From an uncultured Senegalimassilia sp. (GTDB taxonomy: Bacteria; Actinomycetota; Coriobacteriia; Coriobacteriales; Eggerthellaceae), in contig NZ_CAKUAT010000020.1 in NCBI RefSeq assembly GCF_934636665.1, positions 1 to 44,767 of the forward strand: a stretch of 44,767 nucleotides of DNA, in the 5' to 3' direction. This document shows positions 7,281 to 16,333 of this stretch, piece after piece. Positions within the stretch are counted from its first letter, which is position 1. Each line of letters opens with the position of its first letter. The notes below the pieces were generated by a model, which saw only the letters and a program-made list of their open reading frames with translations, was not told where the DNA came from and did not search any database. Position numbers and translations under genes: made by a program.

Positions 7281-8789
7281 ATGGGCAACCAACCGAACGA
7301 AGGCGGCGCGCAGCAAGCGCCCGCCGTCGGCCTCAAGCGCACGCTCGGCCTGCGCGAGGCCATCACCATCACCGCCGGCACCGTCATCGGCGTCGGCCTG
7401 TTCACCACCGGCGGCAACGTCGTCGGCGAGATGGGGCCGTTCGTGGTCCTGGCCACGGCGCTCGCGGCGCTCATCAGCATCTACCCGGCGCTCATGTACG
7501 GCGAGATGGGCGCGGCGCTGCCCTTCGCCGGCGGCACGTACCAGTACGCGTCGCTGGGCCTGGGCCGCCCCGCGGGCTTTCTGGCCGGATGGAACTTCAT
7601 CATGTCGCTCATCGCCGTCACCGGCGGCGAGGCGCTGGCGTTCAGCTACTACTTCAAGACCATCTTCCTGGCGTTCGGCATCGAGCTTCCCGTCGACGAC
7701 GTGGTCATCGCCATCATCGCGCTGGTCGCGTTCATCATCGCCAACGTGCGCGGCGTGGAGCTGACGGGCAAGCTGCAGAACGGCTTCATGTTCTTCTTCT
7801 GGGGCGTTGCCGCCATCTGGTTCCTCACCATGATCCCCAACGTGCAGCTGCCGAACTTCGTGACCGCGCCCGACTTCATGGGCGACCTTGGCACCGGCGG
7901 ATTCATCGCCGCCGTGGCCATGATCTGGTGGTGCTTCGCCGGCTTCGAGACATGCTGCGCCATGGGCGAGGAGATCCGCCACCCGCAGATCAACATCCCC
8001 CGCGCCATGATGCTCTCGCCGTTCATCATCTTCGTGGTGAACGCCCTGTTCCAGTGGTTCCTCGTGGGCATCGTGCCCGCCGACGGGCTTGCCGCCGTGG
8101 CCGAATCCTCCGCGCCCTACGCCGAGGCCATGATGAGCGCCGGCATCCTGGGCCTGCCGCTTGCGCTGCTGGCGCTGGGCGTGGCGTTCGGCGGCGACTT
8201 CTCCACCTTGAACGCTTCCATCGCGGTGCCGCCGCGCTATCTGTTCACCATGGCCCGCGACGGCAGCCTGCCCGCCGTATTCGCCAAGCTGCACCCGAAG
8301 TACCGCACGCCTTACGTGGCCGTCATCACGCTCGGCGTGCTCACGGTGGTGCTGGTGGCCACCAGCACGCTGGACTACATCGCGTCGCTGTCGCTGTTCG
8401 CCGACCTGTTCTACTACGTCATCGGCATGGTGGCGTGCCTGGGCCTGCGCCGCAAGCTGCCCGATCTGAAGCGCCCGTTCAAGGTGCGCGGCATGGTGCC
8501 CGGCGCGGTGATCAGCATCGTCATCTACCTGGTCATGATGACGCAACTTGACACGGACGCCCTGGTCACCGGCGTGATCTACTGCGTGGTGGGCCTGGTC
8601 ATCTACGCCGTGTGCGCGAAGAAGTACGGCGCACGCTCCATCGACGTGAACGCCGTGCAAGACACCAGCGAGCCCACGCCCACCGAGCGCGCCAAGATGG
8701 ATCGCGAGTTCCACATCTGGATCGCCGCGGCCGCCATCGGCTGCGCGCTGGTGGCCCTGCTCTACCTGCTGCCCAACCTGCTGGGATAG
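7281..8789 (+). CDS. APC-superfamily amino acid permease
   Basis: 502 residues with 12-13 hydrophobic segments. The first carries ITAGTVIGVGLFTTGG, the glycine-rich unwound helix that binds the amino-acid backbone in APC transporters, and FAGGTYQYASLGLG follows helix 2. The best start is MGNQPNEGG at 7281, preceded by AAAGGA; the frame is open to 7215, but that stretch is the hairpin. The exact amino acid cannot be read from sequence. The nearby L-asparaginase and sulfur-amino-acid enzymes suggest use of amino acids as nutrients. Confidence 0.87.
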   Translation: MGNQPNEGGAQQAPAVGLKRTLGLREAITITAGTVIGVGLFTTGGNVVGEMGPFVVLATALAALISIYPALMYGEMGAALPFAGGTYQYASLGLGRPAGFLAGWNFIMSLIAVTGGEALAFSYYFKTIFLAFGIELPVDDVVIAIIALVAFIIANVRGVELTGKLQNGFMFFFWGVAAIWFLTMIPNVQLPNFVTAPDFMGDLGTGGFIAAVAMIWWCFAGFETCCAMGEEIRHPQINIPRAMMLSPFIIFVVNALFQWFLVGIVPADGLAAVAESSAPYAEAMMSAGILGLPLALLALGVAFGGDFSTLNASIAVPPRYLFTMARDGSLPAVFAKLHPKYRTPYVAVITLGVLTVVLVATSTLDYIASLSLFADLFYYVIGMVACLGLRRKLPDLKRPFKVRGMVPGAVISIVIYLVMMTQLDTDALVTGVIYCVVGLVIYAVCAKKYGARSIDVNAVQDTSEPTPTERAKMDREFHIWIAAAAIGCALVALLYLLPNLLG

Positions 8790-8807
8790 GGCGGCGAAGG
8801 AATAGGC

Positions 8808-8837
8808 GCGAAAGTGCCGGGCGGTCAGCACCTTCGC
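8808..8837 (+). terminator. weak hairpin after the APC permease
   Basis: GCGAAAGTGC (8808-8817) pairs with GCACCTTCGC (8828-8837) with one mismatch and a 10-nt loop, 18 nt after the permease stop. There is no clear T-tract. Its right arm abuts the asparaginase remnant. Confidence 0.4.
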
Positions 8838-8842
8838 AGCCT

Positions 8843-8960
8843 TTAGCAGCTGGCGAACGATTTCGCCAGCTGCTCGCGGTCCACGACGCCGTCGGGGTCG
8901 GCCGCCCGCGCATACGCAAGACGCTTTGCAGCGTAACCTTCGCACCGCCAAGCACCTCAT
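8843..8960 (-). pseudogene. remnant of a second L-asparaginase gene (3' end only)
   Basis: The minus strand here encodes ARAADPDGVVDREQLAKSF followed by ASC and a stop. The intact asparaginase at 9265 ends AQAADPDGVVDREKLADLF then ASC. DNA identity is also evident through the stop codon (TTTAGCAGCTGGCGAACRA on the plus strand in both). Upstream of this stretch the similarity fades and no full reading frame exists. The simplest reading is a tandem duplication of the asparaginase gene with decay of one copy. Confidence 0.75.
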
Positions 8961-9040
8961 CGCACCCGCAATAAAGCTATCGCTTACCAACGGCTTTACC
9001 AGCGCTAATGCACGAATCGGGAAATAGCATCAGGTGAATT

Positions 9041-9139
9041 CTGCACTTTTCCGCAAATAGGAATCACTATAAACTGCATTTTTTTGAAGATAGGAATCAT
9101 CTAAAACTGCACTTTTCGACAAATAGCGCGAAATGCCAG
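9041..9139. repeat. three tandem 33-bp degenerate repeats
   Basis: Units 9041-9073, 9074-9106 and 9107-9139 each begin CTGCAYTTTT and share AAATAGGAATCA-like cores; the third is degenerate in its second half. The period is exactly 33 bp, so the minus strand reads as an 11-residue repeat (YLxKSAVxxDS-like), but no credible gene surrounds it. An inverted fragment of the unit (AAAAGTGC, 9145-9152) lies in the loop of a TGCCAGGCA/TGCCTGGCA hairpin (9134-9142, 9160-9168). Function unknown. Confidence 0.65.
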
Positions 9140-9198
9140 GCAGCAAAAGTGCGGGATGATGCCTGGCAGCGCGTCCCGCAAAACGCCCCGAAATCGAC

Positions 9199-9238
9199 AA
9201 CGGCCCGTCGGCCTGCCCATGCAGGCCGACGGGCCGTT
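9199..9238 (-). terminator. terminator-like hairpin after L-asparaginase
   Basis: Arms 9199-9216 and 9221-9238 form an 18-bp perfect, GC-rich stem with the loop CCAT, 26 nt past the asparaginase stop. No T-tract follows on the minus strand. A stop or an mRNA 3'-end stabiliser are both possible. Confidence 0.6.
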
Positions 9239-9264
9239 CTACGACGCCGCGATTATCGCCGCCT

Positions 9265-10341
9265 TTAGCAGCTGGCGAACAAATCCGCCAGCTTCTCGCG
9301 GTCCACGACACCGTCGGGGTCAGCCGCTTGCGCGAGCGCCCACATAGTCTTCGCCAACAGGGCCTCGGTGGTGGCGCTGCCGCCCATGAGCACGCCCGGG
9401 CGGTCGCAGAACGCGCGGCCCACCTCGTACACGCTCAGGTCGGCGCCCTCGTACGGGCACTGCGTAGTCATGACCAGCGTTTTCCCGGCGTCCACCCATG
9501 CAAGCAGCGTCTCGGTGATGCCATCGTACTCCGGGATGCCGCCCAGCCCGAAGGCCTCCACCACCAGCGCGTCGCACGCGGGGCGCAGCGCATCGATGAC
9601 CAGCGCGTCCATTCCCGGCGTGATTTTGAGCACCGCAACCCGTGAGTTAAGCGCGTCGTAGAAGCGCACGCCCGCCGAGCCGGCAAGCTGCGATTCAGCG
9701 AGTGCGCATGCGCACCCCTCGTTTGCGTCGTCAGAGTTGCCTGCCGCTGCAATCGGCACCGTGCTCATCCGGCCACAAACGCCATCCGCCCACTCGACCC
9801 GCCCGTCGCGCACGTACCCCAGGTCGGGGACGTTCAAGCTGTCGAAAGCCTCGAAGCTGCGGGTGCGCACCTTGCGCGCCGCCGTGCCCGAGATCACCTT
9901 GCCGCCGAACGTCACCATCACGCCTGCGGCGGCATCATCGCAGGCCACACGCACGGCATCAAGCAAGTTGCGCTTGCCATCGGTACCGGGATCGCCCATG
10001 GGCAGCTGCGAGCCGGTCAACACCACGGGCTTCGGGCCGCCCTGCACCAGATACGACAGCCCTGCCGCCGTATACGCCAGCGTATCCGTGCCGTGAAGGA
10101 CCGCGAACCCGTCGAAATCGTCATACCGACGGCGCACCTCGCCCGCAATGGCCAGCCACCCTTGCGGGCGCATGTTCGTGCTATCCACGTTCATGACCTG
10201 CGACACCTCGACACGGCACACCTGTGCAACCTCGGGAACGAACGCCACCAGCTGCTCACCGGTCAACGCCGGCGCAAGCCCGCTTCCTTCCTCGGCCGAA
10301 GCGATGGTCCCACCCGTCGCGATCACCAAAACCTTCTTCAT
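9265..10341 (-). CDS. L-asparaginase
   Basis: 358 residues of the asparaginase/glutaminase family, which hydrolyse L-asparagine to aspartate and ammonia. The first catalytic threonine is in VIATGGTIASA (T12), the second in AVLHGTDTLAYTA; VLTGSQLPMG and GGKVISGTAARKVRTRSFEAFDS are also conserved. There is no signal peptide, so it is cytoplasmic. The start at 10341 (MKKVLVIA) follows a strong GGGAAGGGG; the frame is open 17 codons upstream without purpose. A decayed copy of its 3' end lies at 8843-8960. Confidence 0.9.
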   Translation of the reverse strand: MKKVLVIATGGTIASAEEGSGLAPALTGEQLVAFVPEVAQVCRVEVSQVMNVDSTNMRPQGWLAIAGEVRRRYDDFDGFAVLHGTDTLAYTAAGLSYLVQGGPKPVVLTGSQLPMGDPGTDGKRNLLDAVRVACDDAAAGVMVTFGGKVISGTAARKVRTRSFEAFDSLNVPDLGYVRDGRVEWADGVCGRMSTVPIAAAGNSDDANEGCACALAESQLAGSAGVRFYDALNSRVAVLKITPGMDALVIDALRPACDALVVEAFGLGGIPEYDGITETLLAWVDAGKTLVMTTQCPYEGADLSVYEVGRAFCDRPGVLMGGSATTEALLAKTMWALAQAADPDGVVDREKLADLFASC

Positions 10342-10537
10342 ATGCGCCCCTTCCCCCGAACGGCCCGCTGCCCGAGCAGCTCCGTTAAGCAAACTCCGAT
10401 TCCGCTACTGTAACCCGATACGCCCGCAAGCAAGCCCTCGACCTCGCAAATCCCTTAAATGGCTGACGTCAACGCTCGCACCGCAACACGCCCACACACG
10501 CACCCTTCGCGGCCGCACCCCACGCCCCCGCGGATGC

Positions 10538-10576
10538 AAAAAGGGGCGCTGGCCGCAATCGCAGCCAGCGCCCCTT
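10538..10576 (-). terminator. intrinsic terminator of the formate dehydrogenase operon
   Basis: Arms 10541-10553 and 10564-10576 form a 13-bp perfect stem with a 10-nt loop. On the minus strand the stem ends in five T residues (10542-10538). It lies 43 nt beyond the stop of the catalytic subunit. Confidence 0.85.
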
Positions 10577-10618
10577 GCTCGCGAGACGGATCCCACGCCC
10601 CGCCTCTTGCTCTATCCC

Positions 10619-13330
10619 TTACGCCTTCTCAACCCTTACGGCGCACACCTTGTACTCCGGCGTGGCCGAGATATTGTCGAGCGCGGCGTTGGTCAGCCAG
10701 TTGGCGTTGCCGTCCTGGAAGTGGAACGGCATCCACACCTCGCCGGGGTTGGTCTTGCCCGACACGCGCGCCTGGCTCTCGATGACGCCGCGGCGGCTGC
10801 TCACGCGCACGCGGTCGCCGTCGGCGATGCCCGCCGCGGCGGCATCCGCGTCGTTGATCTCGATGAACGACGCGCCGTCGATCTGGTTGAGCCCCTCGGT
10901 GCGGCCCGTCATGGCCTGCGCGTTGTACTGCGCCAGCACGCGGCCCGTCATCATGATGAGCGGGAACTCCTCATCAGGCTGCTCGGCCGACGGACGATAC
11001 TGCGCCAGCGAGTATCCGCCCAAACCGCGCGAGAACTTCCCCTCGTGCATGATGCGCGTGCCCGGATGATCCGGACCCGTGCACGGCCACTGCAGGCCCT
11101 GGCCCGCCACGGCGGCGGAGTCCAGACGCGCATGGCTGATGCCCGCGTACGACGGCGTCAGGCTTGCCACCTCGTCCATGAGCTGCGCGCCCGTGAGCGT
11201 CGGCTGGTCATACCCCATGCGGCGCATGATCTCGGCGAACACCTCGGTGTCCAGGCGCGCGCCCGCCGGGCCGTCCACCGCCTTGCGCACGCGCTGCACG
11301 CGGCGCTCGGTGTTGGTGAACGTGCCCTCCTTCTCCGCATAGCTGCGGCCGGGCAGGATGACGTCGGCGTACTTCGCCGTCTCCGTCATGAACAGCTCCT
11401 CGCACACGAAGAAGTCCAGCGACTCCAGCGCGCGGATGACGTGGCCCGTGTCCGGGTCGGTGCGCACCGGGTCCTCGCCGAACAGGAACAGGCCGCGGAT
11501 GCGCCCGTCGATCATAGCGGGGAAGCACTCGGTGGCCTTCAGGCCCGCCGCCTGGTTCAGTTCGACGCCCCAAGCGGCCTCGAACTTCGCGCGCATCTCG
11601 GGGTTGGCCACCTTCTGATAGCCCGTGAAGTCCGCCGGGCCGGCACCCATGTCGCACGCGCCCTGCACGTTGTTCTGGCCACGCAGCGGGTTGATGCCGC
11701 AGCCGGGACGGCCCAGCTTGCCCGCGGCCAGCGCCAGGTTCGACAGCGCCATAACGCCCTCGGTGCCCGTGGAGTGCTCCACCACGCCCAGGCAGTAGAC
11801 GATGGGGGCGCGCTCGGCCGTCGCGTACATCTCGGCGGCCGCCTCCAGGTCGCGCGCATCGATGCCGCAGATCTCGGCCACGCGCTCGGGGGTGTAGTCG
11901 GCCACCATGGCGGCAAGTTCGTCGAAGCCCTCGGTGCGGCTTTCCACGAACTCGCGGTCCACCAGACCCTTCTGTATCAGCACGTTCACCATGCCGTTCG
12001 CGAACGCCACGTTCGTGCCGGGACGCAGCTTCAGGTGGATATCGGCCTTCTTCGCCAGCCCGATCTCGCGCGGGTCCACCACGATCAGCTTCGCGCCACG
12101 CTCGACCGCCTGTCGCAGGCGCATGCCCATGACCGGGTGCGCCTCTTCCGGATTGCTGCCCACCAGCAGGATGACCTGCGAATCCTCGCACACATCCTTG
12201 ATAGAGTTCGTCATTGCGCCCGAACCAAGTGTAGTTGCCAGACCGGCAACGGTAGGGGCGTGTCAAACACGTGCGCAGTTATCGACATTGGGGCTGTCGA
12301 ATGCGCACCTCGCCATCTTCTGGAAGAGATAGATATCCTCGTTGGTGGAACGCGAACACGCGAACGCCGCGATGCTCTCGCCGCCGTGCTCCTCCTTGAG
12401 CTCGGCGAACTTACGCGCCACCAGGTCAAGCGCCGTATCCCAATCGGCCGGCTCGAACTCGCCGGTCTCGGGGTTTTTCACCAACGGCGTGGTGATGCGG
12501 TCGGGGGAGTTCACGAAGTCGAAGCTGCCGGAACGGCCCTTCACGCACAGCAGGCCGTCGTTGGACGGGCCGTCGGCGGCCTGCACGTCCACGATCTGAT
12601 CGCCCTTCACTACCAAGTCGAGCTGGCAGCCAACGCCGCAATGCGGGCAGGTGGTGCGCACGGTATGGGTGTCCCATTCGCGGTACAGCCCGCGGCGCTT
12701 CTCCACCAGGGCGCCCGTCGGGCACGCCTGCGCGCAGTTGCCGCAGCTCTCGCAGATGGTGGCGTCCCAGTCCGGCCCGAACGGCGCGCAGATGGTGGTG
12801 CGCACGCCGCGCTTGCCGGTTTGCAGCACATGATTGCCGGCCGCGTTGTTGCACGCGCCCACGCAGCGCTGGCAGGCGATGCACAGGTTGGGGTCGAAGC
12901 GCAAAAACGGGTTGGAATCCAACACCGGCTTGCGCGTTTGCGCAACGGGGAAGGTGGGGTGCGAAACGCCCACCTCGCGCGCCACGGCCTGCAGCTCGCA
13001 GGCGCCGTTCTTCACGCAGCTGAAGCAGTAGTCGGTCGAATCGAGGCCGTGGTTGGAGATCAGCAGGTCAACGGCCATGCGGCGATACTTCAGCACGCGC
13101 TCGGTGGCCGTCTGCACCTGCATGCCGTCGACCACGCGCGTGGTGCACGCGGGCACGGGGGCGTCCTGCCCCTCGACGTCGACCACGCACACGCGGCACG
13201 ATCCGATGGCGCTGCGCTCAGCCAGGTAGCACAGCGTGGGGATGTGGATGCCGGCCTCGCGGGCGACTTCCAAAACGGTCTGGCCCTCGCGCGCCTCGAG
13301 CGCGCGGCCGTCGATGGTGATGTTAAGCAT
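10619..13330 (-). CDS. fdhA: selenocysteine-containing formate dehydrogenase, catalytic subunit
   Basis: A 903-residue molybdo/tungsto-pterin enzyme for formate/CO2 interconversion, read through an in-frame TGA at codon 356 (12265-12263). The junction reads NVDNCARV-Sec-HAPTVAGLATTLGSGAM, which is exactly the active-site context of Sec formate dehydrogenases. Domains in order: [2Fe-2S] ferredoxin (C34, C45, C48, C62), His-Cys3 [4Fe-4S] (H94, C102, C105, C111), two [4Fe-4S] clusters (C150-C160, C193-C203), the pterin-domain cluster (C228, C231, C235), and a C-terminal dinucleotide-binding domain. Its start overlaps the upstream reductase stop by 8 nt. Automatic callers would split it into 12263-13330 and 10619-12214. 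Electrons probably pass to NADP(H) through the upstream subunit. Confidence 0.95.
12234..12265 (-). promoter_or_regulatory. bacterial SECIS element with its UGA codon
   Basis: Twelve bases after the TGA (12265-12263) the minus strand forms GTTGCC-GGTCT-GGCAAC (12250-12234), a 6-bp stem with the loop GGUCU. The E. coli fdhF SECIS has the same apical GGUCU at nearly the same distance. SelB binds this loop to deliver Sec-tRNA. The host must therefore encode selA, selB, selC and selD elsewhere. Confidence 0.93.
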
Positions 13331-15203
13331 ACTGGATACGCCCCCCTTCGCAGGCGCCGGCGCCGAAGTGGTCGCAGCGCAGGCAGCGGCCGCATTCTTG
13401 CATGGCCTCCTCCGTGCTCATGGGAACCTCGACGGCATCGAAATCGTTCTTGCGCTCGCGCGCGGGGCGCTCGAGCACCTCCACGCGGCCGTACGCCGCG
13501 CGGTCGTTGGGCTGGGCCGGCGGAACCGCCACGCCGCAGTCGAGCGTGTGGTTGAAGCCCAGCATATGATCGATGTTACGCGCGGCCACCTTGCCGGCGG
13601 CGATGGCCTTGATGGCCGACGCCGGGCCGGTTTGGCAGTCGCCGCCCACGAACACGTTCGCGCCCGCGGAGGCGTCGGCGCCGCGGGCGGCAATCGCCTC
13701 GGCGTTCATCTGCGCGTGCAGCTGCTCGTCGGCCTTGAACTCGCCCCATTCGGCCGCCATGCCGAACTTCTCGAACGGCGCGGACACGATGTTCTGGCCC
13801 ACGGCGATCAAGATGATGTCGGCGGGGATGCGCATCTGCGGCTTGTCGGCGGCCACGGGCGCGGGGCGACCGCGCTTGACCGGGCCGATCATCTGCGGAT
13901 TCGTCAGCAGCGCACAGCAGCGGCCCTGTTCGTCCTTCTCGATGGCGGCCGGCGCCTGCAGCGTGATCATCTCCACGCCCTCGGCGATGGCCGACTCGAT
14001 CTCGGCCGGCAGCGCCGTCATGTCCGAGATGCGGCGGCGATACACCACCGACACCTCCTCGGCGCCGGCGCGCACCGCCGTGCGGCAGCAGTCCATGGCG
14101 ACGTTGCCGCCGCCGATGACGGCCACCTTCTTGCCCGTGAAGTCGGGATAATCGCCGTCGCCGATGCGTCCGAGCAGGTCAACGGCCGAAAACACGCCTT
14201 CGGCATCCGTGCCGTCGATGCGCAGGCCCTTGCCCGTTTGCGCGCCGATGGCCACGTACACGGCATCGTAATCCGCGGAAAGCTGCGCCATGCGCGCGGC
14301 GTCCACGGGGCTTTCGGTATGCACGGTGATACCGCCCACGGCCAGGATGCCGCGGATGTCCTCGTCCAAGCGCTCGCGCGGGAAGCGGTACGCGGGGATG
14401 CCGTAACGGATCATGCCGCCCAGCTGCTTGCGTTCCTCGAACACGTCAACGTCGTGGCCCATCAAGGCGGCGAAGTACGCGCAGGTCAAACCGGACGGGC
14501 CGCCGCCCACGACCGCCACGCGGCGGCCGGTTTCGGGAAGGCGCTGCGGCACGGGCACCTGGTCGGCGCGCGCGTGCTCGCAGGCGAACTCCTTGATGCC
14601 GCGGATGTTGAGCGGCGCGTCGATGAGCGTGCGGCGGCACCGCTGCTCGCACGGGTGCTCGCATACCAGGCCGCACGCGGTGGGGAACGGGTTGTCCTTG
14701 CGGATCATCTGCACGGCGCCGGCATAATCGCCCTGCGCCACCAGCGCGATGTAGGCGGGCACGTTCACGTGCGCCGGGCAGAACGTCTCGCACGGCACCG
14801 ACTGGCCCACGCTGCGCTGGCATTCGTGCTTGCTCACATGGCTTTCGACCTCGGCGGCGAAGGCGTCCAGACCCTCCAGCAGGGCGTTCGCCGACTCGTA
14901 GCCGATGGCGCAATCGGACGTGTCGCGCACCATCTCGGCCAGCGCGCGCATGCGCTCGACCTCGGCGGCGTCTGCCTTGCAATCCACCAGATCGCGCAGC
15001 ATGCCCGCCAACTGGGGCAGGCCGTCGCGGCACGGCACGCATTTGCCGCACGTTTGCAGCGCGCCCTCCTCGAGCAGCGTCAGCTGCTGCGCCAGAGGGC
15101 ACATGCCCGGCGGCATGGCGTCGACGCGACGCTTCTGCCGGTCCAGGAACCCGCCGATGCGGGCATCGTCCGCCGAAGCGGGCGCAATGGACAATCTCGT
15201 CAT
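13323..15203 (-). CDS. fdhB: formate dehydrogenase-linked NAD(P)H reductase subunit (NuoF tail + GltD-like)
   Basis: 626 residues. Residues ~25-110 hold QTCGKCVPCRDGLPQL, the [4Fe-4S]-binding end of NuoF/HydB-type NADH subunits, but the FMN/NADH-binding part of NuoF is absent. Then comes a GltD-like body: a Cys-rich cluster region (PCETFCPAHVNVPAYI, CGLVCEHPCEQRCRR), an FAD Rossmann motif VAVVGGGPSGL, a pyridine-nucleotide motif VAVIGGGNVAMD, and a C-terminal ECGRCLRCDHFG. This matches the beta subunit of NADP-dependent formate dehydrogenases such as that of Moorella. The start at 15203 follows GGGGGAGAA; its stop overlaps the fdhA start. It likely moves electrons between formate and NADP(H). 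Confidence 0.85.
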   Translation of the reverse strand: MTRLSIAPASADDARIGGFLDRQKRRVDAMPPGMCPLAQQLTLLEEGALQTCGKCVPCRDGLPQLAGMLRDLVDCKADAAEVERMRALAEMVRDTSDCAIGYESANALLEGLDAFAAEVESHVSKHECQRSVGQSVPCETFCPAHVNVPAYIALVAQGDYAGAVQMIRKDNPFPTACGLVCEHPCEQRCRRTLIDAPLNIRGIKEFACEHARADQVPVPQRLPETGRRVAVVGGGPSGLTCAYFAALMGHDVDVFEERKQLGGMIRYGIPAYRFPRERLDEDIRGILAVGGITVHTESPVDAARMAQLSADYDAVYVAIGAQTGKGLRIDGTDAEGVFSAVDLLGRIGDGDYPDFTGKKVAVIGGGNVAMDCCRTAVRAGAEEVSVVYRRRISDMTALPAEIESAIAEGVEMITLQAPAAIEKDEQGRCCALLTNPQMIGPVKRGRPAPVAADKPQMRIPADIILIAVGQNIVSAPFEKFGMAAEWGEFKADEQLHAQMNAEAIAARGADASAGANVFVGGDCQTGPASAIKAIAAGKVAARNIDHMLGFNHTLDCGVAVPPAQPNDRAAYGRVEVLERPARERKNDFDAVEVPMSTEEAMQECGRCLRCDHFGAGACEGGRIQYA

Positions 15204-15295
15204 TTCTCCCCCGTTTCGCCTGCTTATGCAGGCTTGCAACGCTTGCATGGGGACGGCAATGGTATAAGCCGCCCCCATCGTACTCCTAGTGTTTT

Positions 15296-15312
15296 GATAC
15301 TTGCGCAGTATC
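15296..15312. promoter_or_regulatory. GATACT-N5-AGTATC dyad upstream of the fdh operon
   Basis: A 17-bp palindrome (GATACT, five bases, AGTATC) lies about 95 nt upstream of the reductase start, with AT-rich flanks. Its size and place suit a regulator operator at or near the promoter. The binding protein is unknown; the half-site differs from the FNR consensus. Confidence 0.3.
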
Positions 15313-15479
15313 CTATGGCATAAGGCGAAGGTTCAGGTTTCCGTTTCGTTAACCCTCCGAAGAAACACACGCCGAAAAGCGAAAAAGCCGCCGCCGAAAC
15401 GCAAGCCGTCAAGGCGAACGTTCCGGGCGACGGCCCTCAAACGGACACGAGCCCGCGCCCCTTCCGCGCAAACCCCGCC

Positions 15480-16085
15480 TTACAGCGCAGCCTTGATGGC
15501 GCGAGACAGGTCCTCAAAGGTCTCGTACGCGGGAATCTCCGGATGCTCGGCCTTGATGGTGACGGTGCTGCGGAACAAAAAGCCAGCCTTCGACGCCTTG
15601 ATCATGCCCAGGTCGTTGTAGCTGTCGCCCGAGGCGATGGTCTCGAAGCCGCAGGAATGCAGCGCGCGGACCGTGGTCAGCTTCGTCTGGTCGCAGCGCA
15701 TGCGATAGCCGGTGATGGTGCCGTCGTCGGCAACTTCCAGCGTATTGCAGAAGATGGTCGGCCAACCGAGCTTCTCCATGATAGGCTGGGCGAACTGCTC
15801 GAACGTGTCGCTGATGATGATCACCTGGGTCTGCGCGCGCAGGTCGTCCAGGAACTCCTTGGCACCGGGAACGGGCTGGATGTCGGCAATGACTTCCTGG
15901 ATCTGCGGCAAGCCCATGCCGTGACGGCGCAGCACGTCCAGGCGGAACTGCATGAGCTTGTCGTAGTCAGGCTCATCGCGCGTGGTGCGCATGAGGTCGG
16001 GGATGCCGGCCTTCTCCGCGAACGCGACCCAGATCTCCGGTGCCAGCACGCCTTCCAGGTCCAGACATACGATATTCATTCCCAT
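15480..16085 (-). CDS. thrH: ThrH-type phosphoserine phosphatase / phosphoserine:homoserine phosphotransferase
   Basis: A 201-residue HAD-superfamily enzyme. The nucleophile motif is CLDLEGVLAPEIW, where DLEG rather than DxDGT is characteristic of ThrH. Motif II is VIIISDTFEQF, motif III includes the RCDQTK lysine, and motif IV is ASGDSYNDLGMI. ThrH dephosphorylates phosphoserine and can pass the phosphate to homoserine, linking serine and threonine synthesis; serA in this window (36225) would supply the pathway upstream. The start at 16085 (MGMNIV) follows AAAGGA by 6 nt; MNIV at 16079 is an alternative. About 170 bp downstream (15313-15479) holds no gene. Confidence 0.85.
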   Translation of the reverse strand: MGMNIVCLDLEGVLAPEIWVAFAEKAGIPDLMRTTRDEPDYDKLMQFRLDVLRRHGMGLPQIQEVIADIQPVPGAKEFLDDLRAQTQVIIISDTFEQFAQPIMEKLGWPTIFCNTLEVADDGTITGYRMRCDQTKLTTVRALHSCGFETIASGDSYNDLGMIKASKAGFLFRSTVTIKAEHPEIPAYETFEDLSRAIKAAL

Positions 16086-16333
16086 GAGGGTTCCTTTCAC
16101 GCCGTCGTTGCTCTCGCAAGCCTCTTATGCGCATAAGCATAGGCTAACCCACCGGCGCCCCCGACCACGTTCCGGTCAATGCCGCGAGCGGAAGGGGAAA
16201 CGGCACCCGATGAGGCAATCGAGTCCCTGACAGATAACGCTACGTCCCCAAAGCGTCAGGCTTATGACGAAACGCCGGCAACCCGCGGCGTTGCGTTATC
16301 ATCGGCTCATCTACTCGAAGCGAAAGGGGATCG

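Noticed and set aside
5394..8990. A 1198-residue minus-strand open frame
   Set aside because: It lies antisense to three clear genes, is rich in Arg/His/Ala/Gly with no domain, and reflects high GC at codon third positions.
9041..9139. CRISPR array
   Set aside because: The 33-bp units are contiguous, with no unique spacers between repeats and no cas genes.
12263..13330. Reading fdhA as a pseudogene or two genes
   Set aside because: Frame continuity, the Sec active-site context and the SECIS hairpin show a selenocysteine codon, not a stop.
10148..13555. A 1135-residue plus-strand open frame
   Set aside because: It is the shadow of the formate dehydrogenase and asparaginase genes; composition is not protein-like.
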